This document shows, one piece after another, positions 17,593 to 26,537 of a stretch of 64,000 bases of DNA. Each line of letters starts with the position of its first letter. Position 1 is the stretch's first letter. The translations under genes were made by a program, and so were the position numbers. Origin of the DNA: JBGPTF01 sp041490445 (GTDB taxonomy: Bacteria; Acidobacteriota; Terriglobia; Acidiferrales; UBA7541); assembly GCA_041490445.1 (NCBI GenBank), contig JBGPTF010000003.1, positions 186,001-250,000 of the forward strand, written 5' to 3'. The notes below the pieces were generated by a model. It was not told the origin of the DNA. It saw only the letters and a list, made by a program, of their open reading frames with translations, and searched no databases.

Positions 17593-18936
17593 ATGCGACG
17601 AAGCGAAAAACAATTCGACAGCCGTCCCGGGGCCCGTGGGATGACTCTCGTCCTGGTAGCAATCGGAATGGTCGTGATTCTGGGGGTGTGTGCGCTTGCC
17701 ATCGACCTGGCTTCGCTGTACGTGGCGCGGAACGAAGCGCAGCGCGCCGCTGACGCCGGCGCCCTGGCCGGGGCAGAAGTGTATGTGGAGGCGGGATGCA
17801 GCACGCTTGGCTCGAGTAACTGTACCTCAACCGACGTGCAGACCCTCGCTACGAACCGCGCCGTTGCCGCTGCCATCCAGAATAGCATCGCCGGTGTCGC
17901 CATTCCGAGCGCCTGCGTTTCGGTCACGTTTCCTGGGGAAGGGGACGAAGGAGGAGGAAATGGGAATCCGCAGATTACAGTCAAGGTTAGCCGGGCAACT
18001 TCTTGCAACAATCCAATGCCGACCTTTTTCGCCAAGATCTTTGGCATAGCGAGCCGAGATATCTCCGTCACAGCGACCGCCGAGGCCTACAATCCTTCGA
18101 GTGGTGATCCGGGCAAGGGTGACGGCAGTGGCCCTACGATTTGCGCCGCTTGCCTCAAACCATTGGCGGTTCCGAATTGCGATTCGGTGCATACGTCGCC
18201 CAGCAATTCCGCCTGCTCCGGCGGCACTTTTGGCTATTTTGTGGACCCCACCAACGGGATCGTCGAACATCCAGGAACTTCGCCGGCAGGAGTCGTAGGG
18301 CAGCAATGGATGTTGCACCGGCCGATCTCGGGTACTCCAGAGAGCAGCCGCTGGTACCCAATCGATGTCGGGTGCGGCACAACCAGCTCGGCGTTTGGGC
18401 AATGCCTCACCCAGTGCGCTCCACAATCCTGGGCATGCGGACAAACTCCGCTCAACTTTGACATCAGTTCATTCGGGGTCCTCGATTCCACTCTTAATTC
18501 CATGATCCATGCGAATTCGGACGGGCCGACCCTCGACGGTCAGGACAGCATCGTCCTCAATTTGGGTGGGAACCCGCCCTACACGTTCACTGGCGGCTCG
18601 AACAATCCAAATTCGGCCATGCGCGGAGTGCAGAATATTACCACCAGCGATTCTCTGATTACGGTTGCGATCTATAACGGCACGGCCCCGGTCCCTGGCA
18701 ACGGTGTGATGATCGTTGGTTACATACAGCTCTTTGTCCAATACGTCCAACACTGTACGGTTGGGCCGGGCTGCGCGGTCGACGACGACTTCATCACCGC
18801 GACCATCTTGAATGTCGCAGGGTGCGGGAGCAGTGTCGCCACGTGCGCCACGAGCGGCCAGAATGGAACCGTCACCGGCGGCGGCGCAGGCATGCTTCCG
18901 GTTCGCCTGATTCAGCGACAGGCAGGCGGCGGTTAG
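17593..18936 (+). CDS. tadG: TadG-like pilus assembly protein
   Basis: A 447-residue protein with the Flp-pilus TadE/G-like N-terminal domain: MTLVLVAIGMVVILGVCALAIDLASLYVARNEAQRAADAGALAGA. This is a membrane helix followed by the Ala-rich DAGALAGA helix typical of TadG. A long exported region rich in Cys, Ser, Thr and Gly follows, with several CxxC-like pairs suggesting disulfides. No VWA domain is visible, unlike some TadG proteins. Strong GGAGAAG ribosome site before the ATG. It is thought to anchor or regulate the pilus machine at the envelope. Confidence 0.85.
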   Translation: MRRSEKQFDSRPGARGMTLVLVAIGMVVILGVCALAIDLASLYVARNEAQRAADAGALAGAEVYVEAGCSTLGSSNCTSTDVQTLATNRAVAAAIQNSIAGVAIPSACVSVTFPGEGDEGGGNGNPQITVKVSRATSCNNPMPTFFAKIFGIASRDISVTATAEAYNPSSGDPGKGDGSGPTICAACLKPLAVPNCDSVHTSPSNSACSGGTFGYFVDPTNGIVEHPGTSPAGVVGQQWMLHRPISGTPESSRWYPIDVGCGTTSSAFGQCLTQCAPQSWACGQTPLNFDISSFGVLDSTLNSMIHANSDGPTLDGQDSIVLNLGGNPPYTFTGGSNNPNSAMRGVQNITTSDSLITVAIYNGTAPVPGNGVMIVGYIQLFVQYVQHCTVGPGCAVDDDFITATILNVAGCGSSVATCATSGQNGTVTGGGAGMLPVRLIQRQAGGG

Positions 18937-18948
18937 GAGAACTAAGGC

Positions 18949-20499
18949 TTGTCCACTCATCCAGCGATGGCGGATACTCGGTCTTCAAGCGTCTTCGCAG
19001 TGAGCGAAGTCCTGCGACGTGTGTTTACTTTCCCAGCTCTAGAAGCGGCCATCCTCATGTTCGGCGCCGCCCTCTGGGCCCGTCCCGGCTTTAAGGATAC
19101 AGATGCCTGGTGGCACCTCAAGGTAGGAGAACAGATTCTGCGGACGCACACCTGGCCGACGGCCGATCCGTTTTCGTTCACGGTCCATGGAACGCCATGG
19201 ATCGCCTACGAATGGCTGGGGGAAGTTGTGATCGCGCTGTCGGCGCGGCTGGGCGGTTTTGTCGGCGAGGCAGCGCTGATCATGATGCTCGGGGCCACGC
19301 TGGTGCTCCTGCTCTTCCTGTATTCGTATCTGCGGTGTAAGAATTCGAAAGCCGCTTTTCTGGCTTGCGTCCTGGTTATGCCGGCGATCGCTCCGTTCCT
19401 CACACTCCGGCCGCAACTGATGGGATACATTTTACTTCTGCTTACTCTGCTCTGTCTGGATCGATTTCGCAGCGGCAGCAGACGCTCGATCTGGTTCTTG
19501 CCCGTTCTGTTTCTCATCTGGGTAAACACGCACGGCACTTTTATCTTTGGACTTGGGCTGATTGGTTTGTTTTGGGCGAGCGGCCTCATCGGATTTCGTA
19601 AGGGTGGATGGATCGCAGAGCGTTGGACTGATTCGCGCCGCCTCCAACTTACATTCGTCTTGCTGTTATGCGTGCTCGCGCTTCCCTTGACGCCTTATGG
19701 CGGGCAACTCGCCTCCTATCCGATCCATATGAGCCTTACGCAGCCACTCGGCATTGCCAACATTCAGGAATGGCAGCCGTTGGCGTTCAATAATTTTCTC
19801 GGGAAGTATTTTCTGTGCCTGATCCTGCTCTTCTTTGCGGGCAACGTTTATGCGCGGCCCGAATATCGCGTGGAAGATCTCGGAATGCTTATGTTCGGTG
19901 CGTTTGCGGCATGCGTGCATGTTCGGTTCACAATCTTGTTCATGCTGTTCTTCGCGCCGATCCTGGCGCAGTTGCTGACTCGCTGGGCACCGGCCTACGA
20001 TCCGCGAAAGGACAAATGGGTGCTCAATGCCATTCTGATCGTCGGCCTTGCTTCGGTTGCTGTTTTTCTAGTTCCCAGTCAAGAGAAGTCCGAGACCTCG
20101 CTTGGGGAGAACTTTCCCGTGAAAGCGCTGACTTTCATGCAACAGCATCCGATCAGCGGCCCTACCTTCAACGACTATGGCTGGGGAGGGTACCTCATCT
20201 GGCGCGACGGCCCGGACCAGAAAGTCTTCATCGATGGGCGCGCAGATATTTACGAATATGGTGGCGTGCTGAGGGACTACCGCGCTATCACCTGGATTGA
20301 ATCAGGTGCGCTGCCCGCACTGCGCAAGTACGGAGTAAACTCCTGCCTTATCCAGCGCGACTCCCCGCTGGCAACGCTGCTCAGCTCAGTACCCGACTGG
20401 GAGCGCGTCTACACGGACGACGTGGCCTCCATCTATGCGCGCAAAGTGCCTCTCGTTGGAGTCGGCGCAGAGCCAATTCGCTCGGTTCTCCGTGATTGA
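18949..20499 (+). CDS. Polytopic GT-C-like membrane protein
   Basis: A ~516-residue integral membrane protein with about nine to ten helices. Near the N terminus after helix 1 is DTDAWWHLKVGEQIL, an acidic first-loop motif like that of GT-C-fold, lipid-linked glycosyltransferases, and the protein ends in a ~130-residue extracytoplasmic domain (FNDYGWGGYLIWRDGP, VFIDGRADIYEYGG). This class uses polyprenyl-phosphate sugars. Its position inside the Tad operon, between tadG and flp, hints at a role in modifying pilus or surface material, which is inference only. The start is a TTG at 18949 preceded by GGAGA; an ATG at 18967 is possible. Confidence 0.7.
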   Translation: MSTHPAMADTRSSSVFAVSEVLRRVFTFPALEAAILMFGAALWARPGFKDTDAWWHLKVGEQILRTHTWPTADPFSFTVHGTPWIAYEWLGEVVIALSARLGGFVGEAALIMMLGATLVLLLFLYSYLRCKNSKAAFLACVLVMPAIAPFLTLRPQLMGYILLLLTLLCLDRFRSGSRRSIWFLPVLFLIWVNTHGTFIFGLGLIGLFWASGLIGFRKGGWIAERWTDSRRLQLTFVLLLCVLALPLTPYGGQLASYPIHMSLTQPLGIANIQEWQPLAFNNFLGKYFLCLILLFFAGNVYARPEYRVEDLGMLMFGAFAACVHVRFTILFMLFFAPILAQLLTRWAPAYDPRKDKWVLNAILIVGLASVAVFLVPSQEKSETSLGENFPVKALTFMQQHPISGPTFNDYGWGGYLIWRDGPDQKVFIDGRADIYEYGGVLRDYRAITWIESGALPALRKYGVNSCLIQRDSPLATLLSSVPDWERVYTDDVASIYARKVPLVGVGAEPIRSVLRD

Positions 20500-20845
20500 G
20501 GTCGAAGCGCCGAGCCAGTCCTCATAGTCCTTCTTGCTTGTCCCACCCCTGCGTGAGAAGCAAGTAATTGCGCATTCGGACGGAAAATCTCCCCAACCAT
20601 TACAGGTGCTCGGTGAACATCCACCACGAAAGTCTTCACTCTACCTCGGAACCTGTTAACAAACGTGAACACCTCGGCGTTCCCGTCGGACCATAGAAAG
20701 TTCTGAAGCTCCACATACAGCCCGAAGCGGACTGATTCATAAGGAATTGTCGCGCGCGCCCGGCGTTAGAAGCCTTTGGCAATGCATGTGCTAAATCCTC
20801 CGGGGGCAGGAAGTGTTCTGATCCCAAGCTTGGAGGATGAAACCC
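20500..20845. other. flp leader and promoter region
   Basis: About 345 bases before the pilin gene. It contains the sigma-54-like site at 20777-20792, giving a predicted leader of about 43 bases. Imperfect AGGTG...CACCT repeats occur near 20608 and 20671 and could be activator sites, but this is weak. No gene is seen. Confidence 0.5.
20777..20792 (+). promoter_or_regulatory. Candidate sigma-54 promoter of flp
   Basis: TGGCAATGCATGTGCT keeps the essential GG (-24) and GC (-12) with the exact spacing of sigma-54 promoters, plus the flanking TGGCA and the W after GC. It deviates at positions 6, 7 and 12. It lies 54 bases before the flp ATG and is weaker than the site at 16439. Confidence 0.55.
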
Positions 20846-21022
20846 ATGAAACAAATGCTGATCAACCTGTGGCGAGACGAGGGCGGCCAAGACCTGACAG
20901 AGTACGCGTTGCTGCTGGTCTTGATCGCCTTGGCTGCGGTCACCGCGACCAAGACACTCGCGAATTCGATCACGAGTGTTTTCAACAATGCGTCTTCGAA
21001 CCTGAATACCGCAACCACGTAG
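20846..21022 (+). CDS. flp: Flp-type IVb pilin
   Basis: A 58-residue major pilin. A short leader (about 13 residues) ends in Gly-Gly and is followed by QDLTEYALLLVLIALAAVTA, matching the Flp prepilin cleavage motif with Glu at +5 and Tyr at +6 and a single hydrophobic assembly helix. The short C-terminal tail is Asn/Ser/Thr-rich, offering possible O-glycosylation positions. The ATG at 20846 is chosen because GGAGG lies 9 bases upstream; the ATG at 20837 abuts the ribosome site. It probably has its own sigma-54 promoter and is followed by a long hairpin. Only one Flp gene is present in the window. Confidence 0.93.
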   Translation: MKQMLINLWRDEGGQDLTEYALLLVLIALAAVTATKTLANSITSVFNNASSNLNTATT

Positions 21023-21030
21023 ACTAAGGA

Positions 21031-21091
21031 ACTTTTCTCCCAGTGGCCGGTTGCATTCGAAGGCGAGAATGCCCCGGCCAGGGAGAAAAGT
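21031..21091 (+). repeat. Long stem-loop directly after flp
   Basis: Left arm ACTTTTCTCCC (21031-21041), AG bulge, TGGCCGG (21044-21050); right arm CCGGCCA (21074-21080) and GGGAGAAAAGT (21081-21091). This makes an 18-bp stem with one 2-nt bulge and a 23-nt loop, starting 9 bases after the pilin stop. It lacks a T-run, so it is more likely an mRNA-stabilising or attenuating structure than a simple terminator. Confidence 0.75.
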
Positions 21092-21135
21092 GGGAATTGT
21101 CCGAATTGATTCTTGCAGAAAGTAGAGAAAGGACC

Positions 21136-21672
21136 GTGGGAAACTTGGGAAACACTCAGTGGATTGTCGCCGTGTTCTTCGCTCTGCTCGCCGGCCTCAC
21201 CGACTGGCGGTCCCGACGCATTCCGAATTGGCTGACTGTTCCCGGATTCATGGCCGGCGTGGCGATCTATGGTGTCGGCGGCAGCTGGAATGGAGTGCTG
21301 GCCTCGCTCGCCGGCGCGGGCTCCATGCTGGGCATCCTTCTTCCGGTCGTGCTACTTCGCGGATTGGGCGCGGGCGACTGGAAACTGATGGGCGCACTGG
21401 GCGCCATTCTTGGCCGGAATCGAATCCTTGAAGTTCTTCTCGCAAGTGTGTTCATGGCCGGGGCCCTGGCAATCGTGCAGATGGTTAGGCGGCGGCAGGT
21501 GAAACAAACACTTGTGAATCTGTGGGAACTGGTGCGTGGCTTCTTCATTTTCGGGCTGCGCCCGAACACCGAGATCAACCTCGACAATCCGGCGGCGAGC
21601 AGCGTGCCCTTCGGCGTGGCGACAGCGGTGGCAACGATGTTCTGCTACGGCTTCGGAATGATGACGCACTAG
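21136..21672 (+). CDS. tadV: Prepilin peptidase, A24 family (TadV/CpaA)
   Basis: A ~178-residue integral membrane aspartic protease that removes the leader of Flp and TadE/TadF-type pseudopilins. The two catalytic aspartates are visible in GLTDWRSRRIPNW and GLGAGDWKLMGALGA, the paired motifs of short A24 peptidases. There are about five hydrophobic helices and no N-methylation domain. The start is uncertain: GTG at 21136 places helix 1 properly, while the open frame extends back to 21043 through the post-flp hairpin. It precedes cpaB by 22 bases. Confidence 0.88.
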   Translation: MGNLGNTQWIVAVFFALLAGLTDWRSRRIPNWLTVPGFMAGVAIYGVGGSWNGVLASLAGAGSMLGILLPVVLLRGLGAGDWKLMGALGAILGRNRILEVLLASVFMAGALAIVQMVRRRQVKQTLVNLWELVRGFFIFGLRPNTEINLDNPAASSVPFGVATAVATMFCYGFGMMTH

Positions 21673-21694
21673 AGATCGTTAGGGGAGAGTTATC

Positions 21695-22534
21695 ATGAAT
21701 CGAACTCGCATTCTCTTCGCCGTTGGACTGGCGGCCGTGCTTGGCCTGATCGTCAGCGGCTACGTCTACCGTCAATTGAGGCGCGTCGCGGATGCGCAGC
21801 GGGACCGCGTGCGCACGAGCAACATAATTGTTGCGGCGGCGCGATTGCCTCTTGGGACGCAACTCCATCCGCAGAATCTGCGTGCGATGGCATGGCCCGG
21901 AGATGCTCCGGTCGAAGGGATGTGCTCACGCGTCGAGGATTGCGTTGACCGCACACTCCTCAGCAGCGTGGAGGAGAATGAGCTAATCCTCGAGAGCAAG
22001 CTCGCCCCGAAGGCAGCCGGCGCGGGATTGCCAGCGACGATCCCTGCAGGCATGCGAGCGGCCTCAGTCGCCGTGAACGAAGTAGTAGGCGTCGCGGGCT
22101 TCGTCCAGCCGGGGACCCGGGTTGATGTGCTCGTGACCGGGACCGAAACGGGCCAGAATTCTTCAAGACGCCTGACGCGGACGATTCTGGAAAACGTCCC
22201 CGTTCTGGCCGCTGGCCAGAAGCTTGAACAGGATCGAGAGGGAAAACCACAGGTCGTGCCGGTGGTCACGCTTCTGGTCACGCCGGAACAGGCCAACGCG
22301 CTCACGCTCGCCAGCACCGATGGCAAGATCCAGCTTGTCTTGCGCAACACGACTGACGCGAAGAAAGTGGAACCGCCGCCCGTTTTTGAAGCCGCGCTGT
22401 TCGGCGGCGCGGCTCCTCCCGTCAAGACCGGACCACGTCCCCACCTTGCCCCCGTAAATCTTGCTGCGCCTCCGTACACGATCGAAATGATCCGTGGCGG
22501 AAAGAAAGAAGTGAATACGTTTCCAAATCAGTGA
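21695..22534 (+). CDS. cpaB: Flp pilus assembly protein CpaB/RcpC
   Basis: A 279-residue CpaB protein: N-terminal membrane helix (LFAVGLAAVLGLIVSGYVY), a SAF domain (IIVAAARLPLGTQLHPQNL) and the RcpC/CpaB domain (RAASVAVNEVVGVAGFVQPGTRVDVLVTG). The family helps the outer-membrane secretin assemble or gate the pilus channel. The last ~40 residues are Pro-rich. The stop overlaps the cpaC start in a GTGA pattern, so the two products are translationally coupled, consistent with their joint role at the outer-membrane pore. Confidence 0.93.
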   Translation: MNRTRILFAVGLAAVLGLIVSGYVYRQLRRVADAQRDRVRTSNIIVAAARLPLGTQLHPQNLRAMAWPGDAPVEGMCSRVEDCVDRTLLSSVEENELILESKLAPKAAGAGLPATIPAGMRAASVAVNEVVGVAGFVQPGTRVDVLVTGTETGQNSSRRLTRTILENVPVLAAGQKLEQDREGKPQVVPVVTLLVTPEQANALTLASTDGKIQLVLRNTTDAKKVEPPPVFEAALFGGAAPPVKTGPRPHLAPVNLAAPPYTIEMIRGGKKEVNTFPNQ

Positions 22535-24003
22535 GGGGGGCGAAAAAGACTGCGATGACAAATAACCGAAACGGGATCAAGAGCGATTGCGGGAAATGGC
22601 TGCTGCGGACCGCCATACTGGCGGCGTCGCTGCTCTCGGCAGGACCGTCACGCGCACAACAGCCTCCCGTCCCGGCCCCGGCGGCCGCTTCGCAAACCGC
22701 CGCACAGCAGCCAGCAGTCTCGCCGGAAGCCGAGTCTCAGGAACGACTGCATCTGTTGGTGGGCCGTTCGCTCGTGATCTCTACCCCGGGGCGGATCAGG
22801 CGCGTGTCGATCGCCGACCCTTCCATCGCCGACGCCGTCATCATCAGCCCCACGCAGATTCTGGTGAACGGCAAATCTCCGGGGGGCGTTTCCCTCGTGC
22901 TGTGGAACGAAGTGGATCAGAGCCAGACGTTTGAACTCTTCATCGATATGGACATTCTCGGGCTCAGCCAGAAAATTCACGAGGTCTTTCCGCACGAAGC
23001 GGTCCAGGTCGAGGCATCAAAGGATCTCGTGATGCTTTCGGGCAAAGTCTCCTCGAAGGCCGTCGCCGACAAGATCCTGCAGGTCGTTTCCGCGGTGAAC
23101 CCTAAGGTCATCAGCCTGATGCAGACGCCAGCACTGCCTCAGCCCGGCGAGATCCTGCTCGAAGTCAAGTTTGCCGAGGTGGACCGCGGCAAACTCAGCG
23201 AGCTTGGCATGAACGTTTTCAGCCTGCCGGGCTCGACAACGCGGACCTTTGCCGCAGTCGGCACGCAGCAGTTCGGCCCGATTCAGCTTCCGGCCTTGAC
23301 GACAAATGCAAACGGAAGCCTGACTTCCAACAATTTGGCTTTGAGTGACCTCCTGAACATCTTCGTCTTTCGGCCCGATATCAATCTTGGCGCGACGATC
23401 AAGGCGCTCGAGCAGAAAAACCTTTTGCAAATCCTCGCCGAACCCAACCTGCTGACGCAGTCGGGCAAGGAAGCGACCTTTATTGCCGGTGGCGAATTCC
23501 CGTTTCCGGTGGTGCAGGGTGGTGGAGCTGGCACGGTCCCCACGGTCACGATCCAATTCAAGGAGTTCGGGGTAAAGCTGAACTTCACGCCCGATGTAAC
23601 CGAAGAGGGAAAGATCCACCTGAAGGTTAGACCCGAAGTTAGCGCGCTGGATTTCTCAAATGCGCTAACACTTTCCGGATTTGTCATTCCGGCAATCTCA
23701 ACGCGTCGCGTGGAAGCCGAAGTGGAGCTGGAAGACGGCCAGACCTTCGCGATCGCCGGATTGGTGGATGACCGAATCACGCAGGTGATGAGCAAGTTCC
23801 CTATCTTGGGCGACATCCCGATTCTGGGCCAGATTTTTCGCAGCCGGTCGCTGAACAAGACGAAAACGGAGTTGCTGATCCTGGTAACCCCGCACCGGGT
23901 GAAACCCTTCAATGCGGGGCAGGCACCCTCGGGTCCGCAATTCCCGAAGCCGTTCATGCCTCCGGCAACTCCTGAAGGGACAAAAGATCAGGTGAAGAAG
24001 TGA
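22531..24003 (+). CDS. cpaC: Tad secretin CpaC/RcpA
   Basis: A 490-residue outer-membrane secretin. An N-terminal signal (LLRTAILAASLLSAGPSRA, Ala-Gln-Gln after) is followed by a Pro/Gln linker and a pilus N-terminal domain (LLVGRSLVISTPGRIRRVSIADPSIADAV). A BON-like segment and the secretin core come next, with VPTVTIQFKEFGVKLNFTPDV, VRPEVSALDFSNAL and GLVDDRITQVMSKFPILGDIPILGQIFRS. Its ring is the exit pore for the Flp pilus. I take the GTG at 22531 because of its 4-base overlap with cpaB; an ATG at 22555 is also possible. Confidence 0.93.
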   Translation: MRGAKKTAMTNNRNGIKSDCGKWLLRTAILAASLLSAGPSRAQQPPVPAPAAASQTAAQQPAVSPEAESQERLHLLVGRSLVISTPGRIRRVSIADPSIADAVIISPTQILVNGKSPGGVSLVLWNEVDQSQTFELFIDMDILGLSQKIHEVFPHEAVQVEASKDLVMLSGKVSSKAVADKILQVVSAVNPKVISLMQTPALPQPGEILLEVKFAEVDRGKLSELGMNVFSLPGSTTRTFAAVGTQQFGPIQLPALTTNANGSLTSNNLALSDLLNIFVFRPDINLGATIKALEQKNLLQILAEPNLLTQSGKEATFIAGGEFPFPVVQGGGAGTVPTVTIQFKEFGVKLNFTPDVTEEGKIHLKVRPEVSALDFSNALTLSGFVIPAISTRRVEAEVELEDGQTFAIAGLVDDRITQVMSKFPILGDIPILGQIFRSRSLNKTKTELLILVTPHRVKPFNAGQAPSGPQFPKPFMPPATPEGTKDQVKK

Positions 24004-24054
24004 GCAAGCGGGACATGCTGGGTAATCTATCCGGGGAGTGAGGTTCGGACAATC

Positions 24055-25224
24055 ATGCTGACAGCAGCAGTGGTGACCACCGATTCGGCGAGTGGCAGTT
24101 TGCTGCGGGCTTCTTTACAGCAGAGCGGTTTGGTGTACTCCGTGCTTGAATGGCAACCAATACCGCGAAGTCATCCCTCAAGTGGGGAAACTATTCCGGA
24201 GATTCTGCTCCTGGACCTGCCCGCCGATGCGACGCCTTTTTTTGATTTCGCCGCCCATGTCCGCCGGCTCCAGCCGACTTCGCACATCATCGCGTGTGCT
24301 TCGATCGCGCAGCCCGATCCGGAACTTCTACTGCAGGCGATGCGGAGCGGCGTCCAGGAATTCCTCTGGAAGCCGATCGACGCCTCCGTTCTCCGTGAAC
24401 TCCTCGATCGGTTCGCCCAGGAAAAGATAGCCCATGGCGGCCCTAGCGCCGAGAAAACGATTGTCGTGGCGGGCGCAAAAGGCGGCACCGGGACGACAAC
24501 TCTTGCCGCAAACCTGGCAGTGCAAATGGCGCAGGTGACCCGGCGGCGCGTTGTGCTGCTCGACCTTGCGCGCCCCTTCGGCCAGGTAACAGTTCAGCTC
24601 GATTTGCGCCCCCGTTTTTCCATTTACGACGCCATCGAGAATCTGGAGCGGCTGGACGCGCATTTTATGGGCGGACTCCTGACGCCTCACAACTCCGGTC
24701 TCCTCGTTCTCGCAGGAGTTTCGCGGATGGAGGAATGGCGTGCGATCACCGCCTCCCAGGTCATCCGCGTCATCAATGTTGCACAGAGCTGTGCGGATAT
24801 GCTTGTGGTGGATGCGGGCGTCCTCGACGCCTTCGAGTGGTCGCCGATCCTGGCGAACGCGAGGATGACACTGTTGGTTGCCGAGGCGAACGTCCCATCA
24901 CTGTGGAACGTCGAGCGGCACTTGAGCGGCGTGGTGGCAGCAGGGCTCGACCCGCAGCGGTTCCGGCTGGTAATCAACCGATGGAAACACACGGATGAAG
25001 AAACGCTGAGCAAGATTGAAAAAACGCTGAAGAGGCCGATCTTCGCGCGGATTCCGAACGATTTCCGAAAGGTGACCGAGGCGGTCAATCAGGGGATGCC
25101 GATCTCCGACAATCACAACAATGGTCTTTTCAGCAAAGTCCGTCAGCTTGCCTGCGAGCTGGCTGGGATACAGGCACCGCCCGAGCGCCGTGGTGGTCTG
25201 ACAAACTTGTTCTCCACGAGGTGA
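24055..25224 (+). CDS. cpaE: TadZ/CpaE-like localisation ATPase
   Basis: A 389-residue protein with an N-terminal receiver-like domain (IPEILLLDLPADA, ~residues 1-120) and a MinD/ParA-type ATPase domain. The deviant Walker A reads GAKGGTGTTTLA, with Thr where many P-loops have the second Lys, as is common in CpaE/TadZ; a signature Asp occurs in VVLLDLARPFG and LVVDAGVLDAFEW. TadZ positions the pilus machine at a site on the inner membrane. It follows cpaC by 51 bases and precedes cpaF by 7. Confidence 0.92.
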   Translation: MLTAAVVTTDSASGSLLRASLQQSGLVYSVLEWQPIPRSHPSSGETIPEILLLDLPADATPFFDFAAHVRRLQPTSHIIACASIAQPDPELLLQAMRSGVQEFLWKPIDASVLRELLDRFAQEKIAHGGPSAEKTIVVAGAKGGTGTTTLAANLAVQMAQVTRRRVVLLDLARPFGQVTVQLDLRPRFSIYDAIENLERLDAHFMGGLLTPHNSGLLVLAGVSRMEEWRAITASQVIRVINVAQSCADMLVVDAGVLDAFEWSPILANARMTLLVAEANVPSLWNVERHLSGVVAAGLDPQRFRLVINRWKHTDEETLSKIEKTLKRPIFARIPNDFRKVTEAVNQGMPISDNHNNGLFSKVRQLACELAGIQAPPERRGGLTNLFSTR

Positions 25225-25231
25225 AACCCGA

Positions 25232-26527
25232 ATGGCATTGACCTCTTCTCAACGCTCGGATTACACGGGGCTGAAGTCCGTGATTCACCGAAAGCTCATC
25301 CAGAAGGTAAATCTGGATCGGCTCCTGCGGATGAATCGCGATTCGGTTCGATCGGAGCTGGAACAGGTGATTGAAAACCTGGTCGTGGATGAATCCACAC
25401 CCATGACATTTCTCGAGCGCGAACGCGTATCCAAAGAGGTTCTCGACGAGGTCTTCGGGCTGGGTCCGCTTGAGCCCCTGCTGCACGACCCCAGCGTTTC
25501 CGACATTCTGGTCAACACGCACAAAGCCGTCTACGTAGAACGGCACGGCAAGTTGGAGCTGACCGGAATCCGGTTCCGGGATGACGCTCACTTGATGCTG
25601 ATCATTGACCGGATTGTGTCCGCCATCGGGCGGCGCGTGGACGAGTCCTCTCCGATGGTCGATGCCCGGCTGCCCGACGGCTCACGCGTCAACGCGATTA
25701 TTCCGCCGCTCGCCCTCGATGGACCTTGTCTCTCCATCCGGCGCTTCGGACTCGAGCGGCTGAAGGCGGAAGACCTGCTGGCAAACAAGACGCTGACTGA
25801 GCCAATGCTGGAATTGTTGCGAGGCTGCATTCGGGCGCGGCTGAATATACTGATCTCCGGAGGCACCGGCGCGGGCAAGACGACGCTGTTGAACATTCTT
25901 TCTTCCCATATCTCCGACCGCGAACGAATCGTCACCATTGAAGATGCGGCCGAGCTTCAGCTCCGGCAGGAGCACGTCGTCCGGCTGGAAACGCGGCCTG
26001 CCAACATCGAAGGCAAGGGAGCAATCCGCCAGCGCCAGTTGCTGATCAACTCGCTCCGCATGCGCCCCGACCGGATCATCATCGGCGAGGTTCGTGGCGA
26101 GGAAGCCCTCGACATGCTGCAGGCGATGAACACAGGCCACGACGGCTCCCTCACCACGATTCACGCAAATGCGCCGCGGGACGCGCTCACTCGGCTGGAG
26201 ACGATGGTCGCCATGGCCAGCGTGAACATTCCCGAGCGTGCCATGCGCCGCCAGATCTCCTCCGCGGTTGACGTGGTGGTTCAGGTCGCGCGCCTGAGTG
26301 ACGGTACTCGAAAGGTGACCAGCCTGTGCGAGATCACGGGAATGGAATCCGACATCATCACGATGCAAGAGATTTTTCTCTTTCGGAAGCGCGGTGTTTC
26401 TGAAAAGGGCGAAGTGCTGGGCGAATTCTGCCCCTGTGGCATCCGGCCGAAATTTTCCGAGCGGCTGGAGATTGCGGGCGTCAGCGTGCCGTCAAAGATG
26501 TTCCAGGTGCCTGTCGAACATTCGTGA
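25232..26527 (+). CDS. cpaF: Tad pilus motor ATPase CpaF/TadA
   Basis: A 431-residue secretion ATPase of the TadA/VirB11 class that powers extension and retraction of Flp pili. It has Walker A GGTGAGKTTLLN, an Asp box (RIVTIEDAAELQL), Walker B (RMRPDRIIIGEVRGEEALDML) and a His box (HDGSLTTIHANAPRDALTRLETM). All catalytic elements are intact and the length is normal. It begins 7 bases after cpaE with a GAGGTG ribosome site and is 10 bases from tadB. Confidence 0.96.
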   Translation: MALTSSQRSDYTGLKSVIHRKLIQKVNLDRLLRMNRDSVRSELEQVIENLVVDESTPMTFLERERVSKEVLDEVFGLGPLEPLLHDPSVSDILVNTHKAVYVERHGKLELTGIRFRDDAHLMLIIDRIVSAIGRRVDESSPMVDARLPDGSRVNAIIPPLALDGPCLSIRRFGLERLKAEDLLANKTLTEPMLELLRGCIRARLNILISGGTGAGKTTLLNILSSHISDRERIVTIEDAAELQLRQEHVVRLETRPANIEGKGAIRQRQLLINSLRMRPDRIIIGEVRGEEALDMLQAMNTGHDGSLTTIHANAPRDALTRLETMVAMASVNIPERAMRRQISSAVDVVVQVARLSDGTRKVTSLCEITGMESDIITMQEIFLFRKRGVSEKGEVLGEFCPCGIRPKFSERLEIAGVSVPSKMFQVPVEHS

Positions 26528-26537
26528 GGGTAGGAAC

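Noticed and set aside
20433..20714. Minus-strand open frame of 93 residues opposite the flp leader
   Set aside because: It overlaps the end of the GT-C-like gene, lacks a ribosome site, and its C-terminal half is a shadow of coding sequence.
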